32,842 bases of DNA from a bacterium (GCA_025362415.1 JANYGM010000204.1:1-32842), one strand, 5' to 3'. Shown: positions 8,168 through 19,038, numbered from the stretch's first letter. The notes: generated by a model from the letters alone, not told the origin. Made by a program: numbers and translations.

Positions 8168-11089
8168 ATGAAACTTAATCTCCGCAATTTTGAAAAGTTT
8201 GAGCAACGCCACAACGGCTCTAATGTCGCTCAAACGCAAGCAATGCTTGATTTTATTAAGGCAACTTCTCTTTCGCAACTTATAGACCAAACTATCCCTA
8301 AGTCTATTCAGCTCAAAAAACCGCTAAACCTGCCACAGGCACAAACAGAACAAGAATTTTTAGCCTCTTTTAAGAAAATTGCACAGAAAAATAAAGTTTT
8401 CAAATCTTATATAGGAATGGGCTATTACGACAACTTTACGCCCAACGTAATCCTAAGAAATATCCTAGAAAACCCTGCTTGGTACACTGCTTACACTCCT
8501 TATCAGGCAGAAATTGCGCAAGGACGACTAGAAGCACTTATCAACTACCAAACAATGGTAATTGACCTTACAGGAATGGAAATTGCTAATGCCTCTCTTT
8601 TAGATGAAGGAACAGCAGCAGCAGAAGCTATGACAATGCTACACGCTCAACGCAAAGGAGAACGCAAAAATGCGAATACTTTTTTTGTATCAGAACTTTG
8701 TTTTCCACAAACTATTGATTTGCTAAAAACTCGTGGAACGCCTATTGGCATCAATATTTTGGTTGGCAACCATACCAAAATAGACCTTACTGATACCAAT
8801 ATTTATGGAATTATGTTGCAATATCCTGCAGGAAATGGTGAAGTTTTTGATTATTCTGCACTAATTGCAACTGCCAAAGAATTGGGCGTTTTTGTAGCGG
8901 TTGCGGCTGATTTACTGGCACTTACGTTGCTTACACCTCCTGGTGAGATGGGCGCAGATGTGGTCGTGGGTAGCTCGCAACGTATGGGAGTGCCTATGGG
9001 TTATGGTGGTCCTCACGCTGCATTTTTTGCTACAAAAGATGAATTTAAAAGACATATTCCTGGACGTATTATAGGCGTGTCGCTTGATGCAAAGGGAAAT
9101 AAAGCCTATAGAATGGCTTTGCAAACTCGTGAGCAACATATTCGTAGAGAAAAAGCTACTTCAAACATTTGTACTGCACAGGTTTTACTTTCTGTAATGG
9201 CTGGAATGTATGGCGTTTATCACGGTGCAAAAGGGCTTAGAGCTATTGGAGAACGTGTTTTTGGGCTTACAAACCTGCTAAAACAATCTTTACAAAAACT
9301 GAATTTTGTTATTGAAACGCAAAACCATTTTGATACACTCAAAATAGCGGTTGCTGACAAATCAAAAGTGAAAGAAATTGCAGAAAAACACGAAATGAAT
9401 TTCCGTATGTTTGAGGATAGCAATAATGGTAATTTTATTGGAATTTCTCTTGATGAAACGACAACAGTAGAAGACGTAGAGAAAATTATAAATGTGCTTT
9501 CAACGGCTGAAAATAAAGAAATTTCTTTTAAAATAAGTGATTTGGCAAACGAAATTTCGCTTAATCTTCCAGAAAATTTGCTAAGAAAATCAGCGTATAT
9601 GACGCACCCAGTTTTTAGTAAATACCATATAGAACACGAAATGTTGCGTTATATGAAGTATTTGGAAAACAAAGATTTATCATTAGTTCATTCTATGATT
9701 TCTTTGGGAAGTTGCACAATGAAACTCAATGCAACTGCAGAAATGATACCTGTTACTTGGAAAGAAATGGGCGCAATTCACCCATTTGTGCCTCTTAATC
9801 AGGCGCAAGGCTACATGGAAATGTGTCAAAACCTAACAGAATGGTTGAAAGAAATTACTGGTTTTGATGCTGTTTCTTTACAACCAAATTCTGGCGCACA
9901 AGGTGAATATGCGGGACTTATGGCTATTCGTGGTTATCACCTCAAAAACGGTGATACACACAGAAATATTGCCCTTATTCCTGCGTCTGCTCACGGCACT
10001 AATCCTGCGTCTGCAGTAATGGCTGGAATGACTGTTGTCGTGACGAAAACAGACGAAAAAGGTAACATTGATTTGGTAGATTTGAAAGAAAAAGTATTGC
10101 AACACAAAGATAATCTTTCTTGTCTAATGGTTACTTATCCATCTACTCACGGGGTTTTTGAGGAAGCTATACAAGAAATTTGCGCACTTATTCACGAAAA
10201 TGGTGGACAAGTTTATATGGACGGTGCTAATATGAATGCGCAAGTTGGGCTGACTTCTCCTGCAAATATTGGGGCTGATGTTTGCCATTTGAATTTGCAT
10301 AAAACTTTCTGTATTCCTCACGGTGGCGGAGGTCCTGGAATGGGTCCTATTTGCGTGAAAGCACATTTAGAGCCGTTTTTGGCAAGCCACGTAGTTGTGG
10401 AAATCAATAAAAATAATATGGGCGCAGTTTCTGCTGCACCTTACGGAAGTGCAAGTATTTTGGCTATTTCTTATGCTTATATTGCAATGATGGGTGGAGA
10501 TGGTTTGACTCGTGCTACTCAAATGGCTATTTTGAATGCAAATTATATCAAAGAACGCTTAGATGGTCATTTTGATGTGCTTTATACAGGCTCACAGGGG
10601 CGTGCTGCACACGAGATGATTTTGGATTGTAGAGATTTCAAAAAATTTGGTGTTGAGGCAGAAGATTTGGCAAAAAGACTGATGGATTATGGTTTTCACG
10701 CCCCTACATTGTCGTTTCCTGTAGCAGGAACGCTGATGATTGAGCCAACAGAAAGTGAAAGTAAAGATGAATTAGACCGTTTTTGTGATGCTATGATTGC
10801 GGTGCGTGAGGAAATAAGAGAAATAGAAAACGGTAAATATCCACAAGATAATAATGTCTTAAAAAATGCCCCTCATACGGCTGTGGTGGCACTTTCTAGC
10901 ACTTGGGAGTATCCGTATTCTCGTGAGAAGGCGGTTTATCCATTGCCTTATGTGAAAAATGCTAAATTTTGGCCAGCAGTTAGTCGCATTGATAGTGCTT
11001 ATGGAGATAGAAATTTGATGTGTAGCTGCATTCCATTGGAAGAATATACACAAAAAGAAGAAACAACTTCTACAGCAAGTGCTAATTAG
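8168..11089 (+). CDS. gcvP: Glycine dehydrogenase (aminomethyl-transferring), glycine cleavage P protein
   Basis: 973 aa; [52 protein letters not shown] region [20 protein letters not shown]. Confidence 0.97.
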   Translation: MKLNLRNFEKFEQRHNGSNVAQTQAMLDFIKATSLSQLIDQTIPKSIQLKKPLNLPQAQTEQEFLASFKKIAQKNKVFKSYIGMGYYDNFTPNVILRNILENPAWYTAYTPYQAEIAQGRLEALINYQTMVIDLTGMEIANASLLDEGTAAAEAMTMLHAQRKGERKNANTFFVSELCFPQTIDLLKTRGTPIGINILVGNHTKIDLTDTNIYGIMLQYPAGNGEVFDYSALIATAKELGVFVAVAADLLALTLLTPPGEMGADVVVGSSQRMGVPMGYGGPHAAFFATKDEFKRHIPGRIIGVSLDAKGNKAYRMALQTREQHIRREKATSNICTAQVLLSVMAGMYGVYHGAKGLRAIGERVFGLTNLLKQSLQKLNFVIETQNHFDTLKIAVADKSKVKEIAEKHEMNFRMFEDSNNGNFIGISLDETTTVEDVEKIINVLSTAENKEISFKISDLANEISLNLPENLLRKSAYMTHPVFSKYHIEHEMLRYMKYLENKDLSLVHSMISLGSCTMKLNATAEMIPVTWKEMGAIHPFVPLNQAQGYMEMCQNLTEWLKEITGFDAVSLQPNSGAQGEYAGLMAIRGYHLKNGDTHRNIALIPASAHGTNPASAVMAGMTVVVTKTDEKGNIDLVDLKEKVLQHKDNLSCLMVTYPSTHGVFEEAIQEICALIHENGGQVYMDGANMNAQVGLTSPANIGADVCHLNLHKTFCIPHGGGGPGMGPICVKAHLEPFLASHVVVEINKNNMGAVSAAPYGSASILAISYAYIAMMGGDGLTRATQMAILNANYIKERLDGHFDVLYTGSQGRAAHEMILDCRDFKKFGVEAEDLAKRLMDYGFHAPTLSFPVAGTLMIEPTESESKDELDRFCDAMIAVREEIREIENGKYPQDNNVLKNAPHTAVVALSSTWEYPYSREKAVYPLPYVKNAKFWPAVSRIDSAYGDRNLMCSCIPLEEYTQKEETTSTASAN

Positions 11090-11107
11090 TATTCTTTAAA
11101 TTCTTAC

Positions 11108-11147
11108 AAAAATCCTATCAATATTAAAAATATTGATAGGATTTTTT
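11108..11147 (+). terminator. Rho-independent terminator after gcvP
   Basis: aaaatcctatcaatattaaaaatattgataggatttttt; perfect stem plus T tract. Confidence 0.8.
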
Positions 11148-11193
11148 CGTATATTTGAAAGTATCTTTATCATTCAATAAAATCTAAAAAATA

Positions 11194-12159
11194 ATGCAAG
11201 GCTTTGTATATGTAATGCTAAACCCATTTTTCCCAGAATGGTTAAAAATTGGAAAAACCACCAAGACATCAGAAAAGAGAGCAAGAGAGATTTATAGAAA
11301 AGGGCAAGCAGTAGAATTTTGTGTTATTTATGAAAATGAAACAACAAATTGTGATTTGTTAGAGAAAGAGGTTCATCAAATTCTTAATAATTTTCGTATC
11401 AATCCTAATAGAGAGTTTTTTACTTTACCTGTCAAAAAAGCTATTTTAGCAATAGAGAAAGTAGTAAAACGCTTAGAACAAGAAAAGAAATTAGTTCAAA
11501 TATTAAGTAATAAAGAAGTAAGTACAGAAAATTGGTGGACAGAATTAAGTTTTGTTTGGCAACAAATTTTCAGAAATCATCTTGATTTAAGATATAATCC
11601 TTATGAAGCAGAAATTTTACAAGGTGTTCATAATGTTATTAGTCATTGTCAGGAACATAGATTAAGAAGTAAAGTTTCTGATTTGATTAAAGATAGTAAA
11701 TTTAGTAAGAAATTGTTACAATGGTATAAAAAATTAGAAGACAATAAAGCGGATTTTATGCTTTTTAATACATATTTACCTTATGAACCTTCTATCAATG
11801 ACATAGAACAAATTTTTAAACTAAAAGAAATAAATTGTAGTAATAATCTAGCTGTTATTGACTTAAAGCCGTTAGAGAAACTTGTGGCACTAGAGAAACT
11901 TAATTGTATGAATACTTGTATTTTAGATTTTTTACCTATTAAAAAACTCAAAAAAATCCAAGAAATTAACTTTAATTATACAAAAATAGATAGCTTGGAA
12001 ATATTAGAAAGCTTGCCAAAACTGCAAAAAATAAGTTGTATTGATACAGATTTGCAGGCAAGTCAAATAGCTGATTTTCAAGTAAAAAACAAAGATTGTG
12101 AGGTCATTCTAAACAGTTTTTTGACCTTTGCGACAGAAACCAAAAAACAAAAATCTTAA
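11194..12159 (+). CDS. GIY-YIG (T5orf172-like) nuclease-domain protein with leucine-rich-repeat-like C terminus
   Basis: FVYVMLNPFFPEWLKIGKTTKTSEKRAREIYRKG...LLEKEVHQIL; C-terminal LKPLEKLVALEKLNCMNTCILDFLPIKKLKKIQEINFNYTKIDSLEILESLPKLQKISC. Confidence 0.65.
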   Translation: MQGFVYVMLNPFFPEWLKIGKTTKTSEKRAREIYRKGQAVEFCVIYENETTNCDLLEKEVHQILNNFRINPNREFFTLPVKKAILAIEKVVKRLEQEKKLVQILSNKEVSTENWWTELSFVWQQIFRNHLDLRYNPYEAEILQGVHNVISHCQEHRLRSKVSDLIKDSKFSKKLLQWYKKLEDNKADFMLFNTYLPYEPSINDIEQIFKLKEINCSNNLAVIDLKPLEKLVALEKLNCMNTCILDFLPIKKLKKIQEINFNYTKIDSLEILESLPKLQKISCIDTDLQASQIADFQVKNKDCEVILNSFLTFATETKKQKS

Positions 12160-12213
12160 AATGGAACTTGTTGGACTATCAGACTTGTTTTATCAAAAAT
12201 AAATCACAAAAAA

Positions 12214-12546
12214 ATGAAAGAAATAGAAGATAACTTGACCATTGTAGAAAATGAATTAGAGGATTTTCTACAAAAACACCCATCTTTAGTGGCTGCATTG
12301 CCTAAAATCAAAGAAATTATTACACAGTATTATCCAGATATTGTTTTTGAGGAGTCAATCAATACTGACGTGGAAGAATATCACACCTCACTTGTCTTAA
12401 AAGCACAAACGCAAATTTCAATGAAAACAGCTCTTGAAGTGCAAAGACGTATGTTCCACGACCCTTCATTTATAGAAATAATTAGGCAACCAGCTATAAA
12501 TCAATTTTTTACACTTAATATATTGGGTAGGATATATGAAATTTAA
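12214..12546 (+). CDS. Hypothetical protein, 110 aa
   Basis: ORF with plausible coding bias; its 3' end overlaps the next ATG (12536). Confidence 0.55.
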   Translation: MKEIEDNLTIVENELEDFLQKHPSLVAALPKIKEIITQYYPDIVFEESINTDVEEYHTSLVLKAQTQISMKTALEVQRRMFHDPSFIEIIRQPAINQFFTLNILGRIYEI

Positions 12547-12622
12547 CTGGCGAGATTACTTGCGTCTAGCAGAAAATTTATGTGAAGAAGATACTGAATT
12601 AGTTGTATTGATAGCTTTTTAG
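12536..12622 (+). pseudogene. 28-codon ORF resembling a truncated HEPN-domain protein N terminus
   Basis: MKFNWRDYLRLAENLCEEDTELVVLIAF*; overlaps the upstream ORF as in a translationally coupled pair. Resembles the fNWxdYLxLAexL start of HEPN proteins from memory. Confidence 0.35.
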
Positions 12623-12627
12623 GTAAA

Positions 12628-13221
12628 TTACTGTGGATTATTACGCTGATTTCTTTGCTGATTATTATTCTTATTTGGCTGATTTTGAGGGGTATTTTTA
12701 TCTTGGTTAATAATTTTTTTGGTGTCTTCAATAATATCTTGTCCCAAAAGCATCACTTTGGAGGCATTGCTGACCAAATAAGGAGCAATAGGCTCAACGA
12801 CAGGAAAAAGCAAACTTCCTTTTAGGAGTGTGTTGTCAAAAGTTTTTAGACTATTAAACAACCACAAGAAAATACTCACAAAAAAAGCAAACTTCAACAC
12901 ACCAAAAGTTGCGCCAATAAGGTTGTCAAAACTACCCAAAACCGTACTATCCAGCACGCCTTTGAGGTAGTTGCCAAGTTTATTGATAACAAACCAAATC
13001 ACCACAAAAGTAATAATAAATGCCACGTAAGGCATTGCACTATTTTTTAGGTCTGTATGTGGCGCAATAAGTTGTAGCGTAAAATGAAAGAATTTGAATC
13101 CCAACACTATAGCCAAAAAGAACGAAATAGTAGAAATAAGGGTCATTACTGCCCCTGTTTGGTAGCCTTTGTGTGCGCCCCAAAGCAAAGGCAACAAAAT
13201 AAAAATATCAATTGTATTCAT
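12628..13221 (-). CDS. CvpA family membrane protein
   Basis: MNTIDIFILLPLLWGAHKGYQTGAVMTLISTISFFLAIVLGF..., four hydrophobic segments and an N/Q-rich tail. Confidence 0.8.
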   Translation of the reverse strand: MNTIDIFILLPLLWGAHKGYQTGAVMTLISTISFFLAIVLGFKFFHFTLQLIAPHTDLKNSAMPYVAFIITFVVIWFVINKLGNYLKGVLDSTVLGSFDNLIGATFGVLKFAFFVSIFLWLFNSLKTFDNTLLKGSLLFPVVEPIAPYLVSNASKVMLLGQDIIEDTKKIINQDKNTPQNQPNKNNNQQRNQRNNPQ

Positions 13222-13227
13222 CTTCTT

Positions 13228-13256
13228 TAATTATGAATTGTGAATTGTGAATTTTG
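13228..13256. repeat. Degenerate GAATTRT heptamer repeat
   Basis: aattatgaattgtgaattgtgaattttga; similar strings at about 1440, 16244 and 30587. Confidence 0.5.
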
Positions 13257-13305
13257 AACGAATACAAAACACTACTATTCAGTTTATTAAGAATATTAAC
13301 TCAAA

Positions 13306-13752
13306 CTAGCTTAACAATTTCTTTACCATTTCAGAGATAAGTTTTCCCTCAAATTGCCCTGCCATTTCTTTGTTGGCAAGTCCAATAATTTTACCCATTT
13401 CCTTGATTGTTGCGTTATTTTCAGCAATAATAGCTTTAATTTTTGCTTCTGCATCTTCTGCCGAAAGTTGTTTTGGCAAGTATTTTTCAATGACGTGAAT
13501 AACGGCAAGTTGCTCTGCTGCTTGCTCTTCTCTGCCGCCATTTTTAAACATATCAAAAGACTCTTTGCGTTGTTTGAGTGCTTTTGTAAGCAAGGCTATT
13601 TCGTTGGCAGGAGTGATATTTTCTGTTGCACCACCTTTGGTTTCTTCTAATAAAATAAGTGATTTTATCTCACGCAAAGCGGTTAATGTACTCTTTTCTT
13701 GGGCTTTCATAGCCGTTTTGATGTCTTCGTTGATTTGTTCTTTGAGTGTCAT
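13306..13752 (-). CDS. GatB/YqeY domain-containing protein
   Basis: MTLKEQINEDIKTAMKAQEKSTLTALREIKSLILLEE...EKYLPKQLSAEDAEAKIKAII. Confidence 0.92.
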   Translation of the reverse strand: MTLKEQINEDIKTAMKAQEKSTLTALREIKSLILLEETKGGATENITPANEIALLTKALKQRKESFDMFKNGGREEQAAEQLAVIHVIEKYLPKQLSAEDAEAKIKAIIAENNATIKEMGKIIGLANKEMAGQFEGKLISEMVKKLLS

Positions 13753-13885
13753 TAGGATTATTTTTTAAGAATTGTTTTACAAAAATACAAAAAACATCAT
13801 TAAAAGCAAGTTATTTGAAAAAAGTACAAAATACGAAGTGCAAAATATGAACATAAAATATTGATTATTAAGTTATTGTAGAAAC

Positions 13886-13932
13886 AAAAAACCTATAAAA
13901 TTAAGTGTAACACTTGATTTTATAGGTTTTTT
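13886..13932 (-). terminator. Strong terminator-like hairpin downstream of actF
   Basis: aaaaaacctataaaattaagtg-taa-cacttgattttataggtttttt, about 50 nt after the actF stop codon on the minus strand. Confidence 0.75.
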
Positions 13933-13953
13933 ATTTCTAATTAAACGTCATTT

Positions 13954-13976
13954 TTCGTACTTCGTATTTCGTACCT
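13954..13976. repeat. Heptamer-type repeat tcgtacttcgtatttcgtacc
   Basis: Same family as 152-180, 24992-25021 and 29980-30010. Confidence 0.5.
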
Positions 13977-13982
13977 TTTTTA

Positions 13983-15344
13983 TTAGATATTATGTGCCAA
14001 ACTTTCCTCTATCATTGGGTGATTTTTTGGAATAAGTGGTGCTTTTGAAAGTGTATTTGCCACTACATATACAAATCCACAGGCAAACATCATAATACAA
14101 CCAATTTCCATAAGTCCAAAACCACCGTGTTCTCCAACTGTTCCTGGCATTACCATTACGAAAAAATCCAAATAGTGACCAATAATAATACCAAAAGCAG
14201 CCACTTTTAAGAAAATTTCTTTGCGTTTTGCATCTCTTGTCATCAAAAATAACAAAGGAAACAAAAAGTTAATTACTAAATTCATTGGAAGCATTGGCGC
14301 ATAAACACCGTCAAAACCTTCTAAACGCTCTTTGAAGTAAATTGTTTCCTCTGAAATATTAGCATAATAAATAAGTAAAAATTGAGAAAACCAAACATAA
14401 GTCCAGAAGATACTCAATCCAAACATAAATTTACCTAAGTCGTGTAAATGGTTTTCATTTACCATTTTAAGATAACCTTGTTCTTTCAAAAGAATAATAG
14501 TCAAAGTAATTACAGAAAAACCAGTAACCAACCAACTAGCCAACATATACCAGCCAAACATTGTGCTAAACCAGTGTGTATCAATGCTCATTACCCAATC
14601 CCACGCAGATGTAGAAGACGTAACACCAAAGAAAACAAGGAATGTAGCCGCAACAACTGTATTTTTATCATAATTTACGGCTGCAAGTCTGTCCGTAACG
14701 CTATCTTCTGCCAAAGAATTAGCACGCAATTTTTCATATAACAAATACCAGCCAGCAAAATAAGCAAAGAAACGTATCACCCAAAACAGAGGGAAAGTAC
14801 CTTTATCAAGAGGCCAAAAGAACATTCCTGCTTTGCCATCAATGATACTATCATAAGTTTTGCCTGCTTTGTCGTATATATCAGCGTGTGTCCAGTGGAA
14901 CATACTTGTATGCGAAAAATATGATGCAAGGAAAACAACCAACATCACAAGTCCCGTAATAGGCAAAAATTTACCAAATGCCATAGGAATTCTTAGTATC
15001 AAAGAAGACCAGCCCGCTTTTGCCATATATTGCACCGCAATAAAGAAAACACCAGCCACAGCAATACCTGTAAATAAAAGACTATTTACCCAAAGGTTTG
15101 CCCAAACTCTAGAAATCCAGTTAAAGCCGTGATGCCCTTCTGCTGCCTTTTCAGCGTGTTTTGCGCCCTCGTGTGCAACACCTGCCGCCTCGTGATGTGC
15201 ATTAAAATCTTTCAAAGAGAAAATAACTGCGCCAATGATAAAAAGCACAAGTCCTATCCCTATTCCCATTACGAGTTTTTTCCTAAGTTCTGCAGGAAAT
15301 ACATACTTTTCGTTGAGGTCGTATTCTACGTGTTCGTGAGCCAT
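13983..15344 (-). CDS. actF: Alternative complex III subunit ActF (quinone-binding polytopic membrane protein)
   Basis: 453 aa polytopic protein at the end of the act cluster; MSIDTHWFSTMFGWYMLASW and WFSQFLLIYYANISEETIYF. Confidence 0.88.
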   Translation of the reverse strand: MAHEHVEYDLNEKYVFPAELRKKLVMGIGIGLVLFIIGAVIFSLKDFNAHHEAAGVAHEGAKHAEKAAEGHHGFNWISRVWANLWVNSLLFTGIAVAGVFFIAVQYMAKAGWSSLILRIPMAFGKFLPITGLVMLVVFLASYFSHTSMFHWTHADIYDKAGKTYDSIIDGKAGMFFWPLDKGTFPLFWVIRFFAYFAGWYLLYEKLRANSLAEDSVTDRLAAVNYDKNTVVAATFLVFFGVTSSTSAWDWVMSIDTHWFSTMFGWYMLASWLVTGFSVITLTIILLKEQGYLKMVNENHLHDLGKFMFGLSIFWTYVWFSQFLLIYYANISEETIYFKERLEGFDGVYAPMLPMNLVINFLFPLLFLMTRDAKRKEIFLKVAAFGIIIGHYLDFFVMVMPGTVGEHGGFGLMEIGCIMMFACGFVYVVANTLSKAPLIPKNHPMIEESLAHNI

Positions 15345-15401
15345 ATTAGAATATATTTATAAATTTTTAAAGATATTTAATGAGTAATTTTTTGGTACTT
15401 T

Positions 15402-15498
15402 GTAGAGATAAGGCATTGCCTTATCTGAATGATTTGTATTTTCGTCACAATGTAATGCTTATTGTTTGTCGTTAGATAAGGCATTGCCTTATCTCTAC
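15402..15498. repeat. Paired palindromes agataaggcattgccttatct (two identical cores)
   Basis: 15406-15426 and 15474-15494; outer gtagagata...tatctctac makes a larger inverted repeat. Confidence 0.75.
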
Positions 15499-15523
15499 AT
15501 AAATATCAACTAAACCACTACAC

Positions 15524-16276
15524 TTATTTTTTCGCTGCAACAGTTGCAGTAGGTGTTTTTGCAGTAGAATCTTTCTTTTCTTCTACTACAAGAAGGCTTT
15601 TTCCAGTTTCATCAACTTGTCCTTGCAGTACGTGAACATAGTTTGCCACTTGCCAACGCTCCAAAGGATTAAGTTGTGAGGCGTGCGACCACATACGACC
15701 TTTTCCGTGTGTAATAACGTGCCAAATATGTGCGCTATTTGCTTTTGCAATAGCTCCACCAGTCAAATTAGCCACACCTTGATATTTTACGCCTACTTTT
15801 CCATTACCTTTACCTTCCGCACCGTGGCAAGGACTACAAAGACGTTCATAAATAATTTTACCTTCTGCAATAGATTTTTTATTAAGAGGAAGCGGATTTA
15901 TAAGTGTTTTTTCCTCTTTTAAAATACTATCTTTATGTGTATTATAAACCATTAAGCCCAAATCAGTTTTAGAACCGTCATCATCTACAAAAGAAGTAGC
16001 ATAATTGCGGCGAGAAACCGTACCAGCAACAGGCTCACGCATATTCATTTGGTATGGGTTGATTTTGTTGAGAGAGTCATCTACTGTAACCTGACTAAGT
16101 GGGTCATAAGCAATAGATGTGTACATATTTGGCGCAAATTCTGTACCTGGGTCATTAGGATTTTGTCCACAAGACACAAGGCTCAAACTAGCTCCAAAAA
16201 GTAAAGAGGCAGATAAAATATTTTTTATTTTCATTATTTTAATAATTGTGAATTGTAAATTATGAATGCAAATCAC
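15524..16276 (-). CDS. actE: Alternative complex III subunit ActE, monoheme cytochrome c lipoprotein
   Basis: LSLVSCGQNP lipobox; RLCSPCHGAEGKGNGKVG heme-c motif; position in act cluster. Start may be at MKIKNILS. Confidence 0.88.
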   Translation of the reverse strand: MICIHNLQFTIIKIMKIKNILSASLLFGASLSLVSCGQNPNDPGTEFAPNMYTSIAYDPLSQVTVDDSLNKINPYQMNMREPVAGTVSRRNYATSFVDDDGSKTDLGLMVYNTHKDSILKEEKTLINPLPLNKKSIAEGKIIYERLCSPCHGAEGKGNGKVGVKYQGVANLTGGAIAKANSAHIWHVITHGKGRMWSHASQLNPLERWQVANYVHVLQGQVDETGKSLLVVEEKKDSTAKTPTATVAAKK

Positions 16277-16324
16277 TAACTTACTTATTTTCTATTGATT
16301 ATCAAGTTATTATATTGTGAACAC

Positions 16325-16693
16325 CTAATTATTTTCATCTAATTCAATGTCCATAGTTTTTATTAGTCCGTTTTGAAATGTGTAAATATGCTTTACTGTC
16401 CCATCAAATACTAAATTACCTTGCAGATCTTTCACATTTTGATGAACTTTAACCTCTAAACTTCCATTTTCTCGCTCAATAAAACCGACTGGCTCAACAC
16501 TTGGATTTATTTCAGTCCATTGTCTAGTCCAATATAGCTTAATTTCCTTGTGTCCGCTTATATAACCACCTTCCCAAGCCTTTGACCATTGCACATCTGT
16601 TTGCATTGTTGATAGCGCATTATCAATATTTCGTTCATTAAAAGCAAGATATGCTTTTTTAATTACATCTTTGAGTTGGCTTATCATTTCCAC
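16325..16693 (-). CDS. SnoaL/NTF2-like protein inserted in the act cluster
   Basis: KKAYLAFNERNIDNALSTMQTDVQWSKAWEGGYISGHKEIKLYWTRQW...VKHIYTFQNGLIKTMDI. Confidence 0.7.
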   Translation of the reverse strand: MEMISQLKDVIKKAYLAFNERNIDNALSTMQTDVQWSKAWEGGYISGHKEIKLYWTRQWTEINPSVEPVGFIERENGSLEVKVHQNVKDLQGNLVFDGTVKHIYTFQNGLIKTMDIELDENN

Positions 16694-16762
16694 TATTTTT
16701 AAATTTATTTTTTCAATACAACATCACTCACATTGCATACTTCAAAAGTTCGTACTTTAAAA

Positions 16763-17317
16763 CTACGCTGCTTTTTCTACCATTTTAGGGCTAGCTTCTG
16801 CACCATATTTTAATAGAATTTGAGAAATTTCCTCTTGAGATTTTCCTTCATTTTTATCCATATCAACAACTAAAACATATTTGTCATCAGTAGAACGTCT
16901 GTCAAAAGAAAATTCTTCTTTTCCAGGTCCCATATTATTAGAGATGAAAAAAGTAGCAACCATTCCCAAAGCGGCAATAAGTACGGTTGCTTCAAAGGTA
17001 ACAGGCACCATTGTAGGAATAGAAACATAGTTTTTACCCCCAATAATCATAGGCCAATCTATGCCCAGCATAAAGGTAATCATTAAGATTGCCAATGAAA
17101 AGCCAAGCGTTGCAAAGCAAAAAGCCGCAATAGGTATGCGTGTACGTGGGTGACCAATATAAACGTCCAAATGGTGAATTGGGTGCGGAGAAAATACTTC
17201 GTGTACTCTCAAACCGTCTTCTTGTACTCTTTGTACGGCATTAAGTATAGCGTTTTCGTGGTCATAAACACCAATTACGTATCTGCTAGACTCTTTTATT
17301 AGTTTATTGTTGCTCAT
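16763..17317 (-). CDS. actD: Alternative complex III subunit ActD (DUF3341)
   Basis: RYVIGVYDHENAILNAVQRVQEDGLRVHEVFSPHPIHHLDVYIGHPRTRIPIAAFCFATLGF. Confidence 0.93.
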   Translation of the reverse strand: MSNNKLIKESSRYVIGVYDHENAILNAVQRVQEDGLRVHEVFSPHPIHHLDVYIGHPRTRIPIAAFCFATLGFSLAILMITFMLGIDWPMIIGGKNYVSIPTMVPVTFEATVLIAALGMVATFFISNNMGPGKEEFSFDRRSTDDKYVLVVDMDKNEGKSQEEISQILLKYGAEASPKMVEKAA

Positions 17318-17345
17318 TTTGGTAGAGAATTTTTTGTTTGTCGTT

Positions 17346-17392
17346 CCCCACGTTTTACGTGGGGTTATGATTGTTAAAGCCTTTCAGGCTTT
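17346..17392. repeat. Two small palindromes: CCCCACGTtttACGTGGGG and AAAGCCtttcaGGCTTT
   Basis: 17346-17364 and 17376-17392, in the actC-actD gap. Confidence 0.6.
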
Positions 17393-17412
17393 TGTACGAA
17401 TTTGATTTTTGT

Positions 17413-17501
17413 GTTGTCAGGTGTTTTCAACTGACAACAAATGCGCTTTAAAATCCTAATTTATTGCGCTCATTGAAGTCAGGTGGAAACACCTGACTTC
17501 A
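17413..17501 (-). repeat. REP doublet (B' 17413-17438, A' 17474-17501) in reverse orientation to the RAYT locus
   Basis: gttgtcaggtgttttcaactgacaac, then aaatgcgctttaaaatcctaattt, then tgaagtcaggtggaaacacctgacttca. Confidence 0.8.
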
Positions 17502-17523
17502 ATACAACGACTAGGCTTAAAAT

Positions 17524-19038
17524 TTAATCTTTATCAGGATTATGAACTGCTGCTATTTTCACACCTTCACCACCAGCTTTTTTAGAAAGTGCAATAACAC
17601 CTCTTTCACGTGCCGCTTCATCAGAAGAATTAAGGGCTGCTTTTACTTCCGCCATATTGATTACAGGCAAGAATTTAGCAAATAAGAAAAATAATGTGAA
17701 GAATAAGCCAAAAGTAAACAAATAATCACCCACATCATAAATAGTTGGGCGGAAATAAATCCAACTTGATGGCAAGTAATCTCTGTGCAAAGAAGTTACG
17801 ATAATTACGAAACGCTCAAACCACATACCAATATTTACAATAATTGATAATACGAATGTTGCTACAAGGTTTCTACGGATAGTTCTTGACCAGAAAAGTT
17901 GAGGAGAAACCACGTTACAAAGCATCATAGCGGCATAAGCCCACCAATAAGGACCAAAAGCTCTATTGATAAAAGCATAACTTTCATATTCTACGCCTGA
18001 ATACCAAGCAATAAAAAACTCCGTAATGTACGCCACACCCACAATACTACCCGTAAGCGTGATGATTTTATTCATAAGTTCTATGTGTTCTAATGTGATA
18101 TAATTTTCTAGTTTAAATACAACACGAGTAATTAGCATCAACGTAAGTACCATTGCAAAACCAGAAAAAATAGCTCCTGCTACGAAATAAGGAGGGAAAA
18201 TAGTCGTGTGCCAACCAGGAATTACAGATGTTGCAAAGTCCATTGATACAATTGTATGCACAGAAAGTACAAGCGGTGTGGAAAGTCCAGCCAAAATCAA
18301 AGAAACATATTCATATCTTGCCCAAACTTTTGCGCCACCTTCCCAGCCAAAAGCCATAATTGAGTACATAAATGCACCTATTGGGCGGCGTTTTTCTTGT
18401 TTAGCTTTTCTTTCTTCTTTGGTATCAGTTGCTAAAAGTGGGTTATCAGTCAAAGAAACTTTTGCTCTATCACGAATAGTTGCCAAATCAGGGATAAGAC
18501 CTACATACCAAAATACAGACGAAACAGTCAAATAAGTAGAAATTGCAAACACGTCCCAAACAAGTGGAGAGTTGAAATTTACCCAAAGTGAGCCATAAGT
18601 ATTTGGCAAAGGTAATGCCCAATGTGCTACCCAAGGGCGACCCATATGAAATAAAATGAATGAACCTGCACACAATACAGCAAAAATTGTCATTGCTTCT
18701 GCAGCTCTGTTGATAGATGTTCTCCATTTTTGGCGGAAAAGCATCAAAATAGCAGAAATAAGTGTTCCTGCGTGACCAATACCAACCCACCACACGAAGT
18801 TGGTGATGTCCCAAGCCCAACCAACAGTTTTATTTAGCCCCCAAGTACCTATCCCGTACCACCAAGTTGAAGCAACTGAAATAGTGCCTAAACCTAATAA
18901 TACAAGTGAGATACCAAAACAGATAAGCCAGGGCATTGTCGGCTTTCCTTCCACTTGCTTACAAACATCATTAGTGATGTTGTGCATTGTCATCTTGTTG
19001 AGTACAAGAGGCTCTCTAATGGGTGATGTAACTTGCAT
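17524..19038 (-). CDS. actC: Alternative complex III subunit ActC (NrfD/PsrC-like membrane protein)
   Basis: [43 protein letters not shown]; 504 aa. Confidence 0.93.
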   Translation of the reverse strand: MQVTSPIREPLVLNKMTMHNITNDVCKQVEGKPTMPWLICFGISLVLLGLGTISVASTWWYGIGTWGLNKTVGWAWDITNFVWWVGIGHAGTLISAILMLFRQKWRTSINRAAEAMTIFAVLCAGSFILFHMGRPWVAHWALPLPNTYGSLWVNFNSPLVWDVFAISTYLTVSSVFWYVGLIPDLATIRDRAKVSLTDNPLLATDTKEERKAKQEKRRPIGAFMYSIMAFGWEGGAKVWARYEYVSLILAGLSTPLVLSVHTIVSMDFATSVIPGWHTTIFPPYFVAGAIFSGFAMVLTLMLITRVVFKLENYITLEHIELMNKIITLTGSIVGVAYITEFFIAWYSGVEYESYAFINRAFGPYWWAYAAMMLCNVVSPQLFWSRTIRRNLVATFVLSIIVNIGMWFERFVIIVTSLHRDYLPSSWIYFRPTIYDVGDYLFTFGLFFTLFFLFAKFLPVINMAEVKAALNSSDEAARERGVIALSKKAGGEGVKIAAVHNPDKD

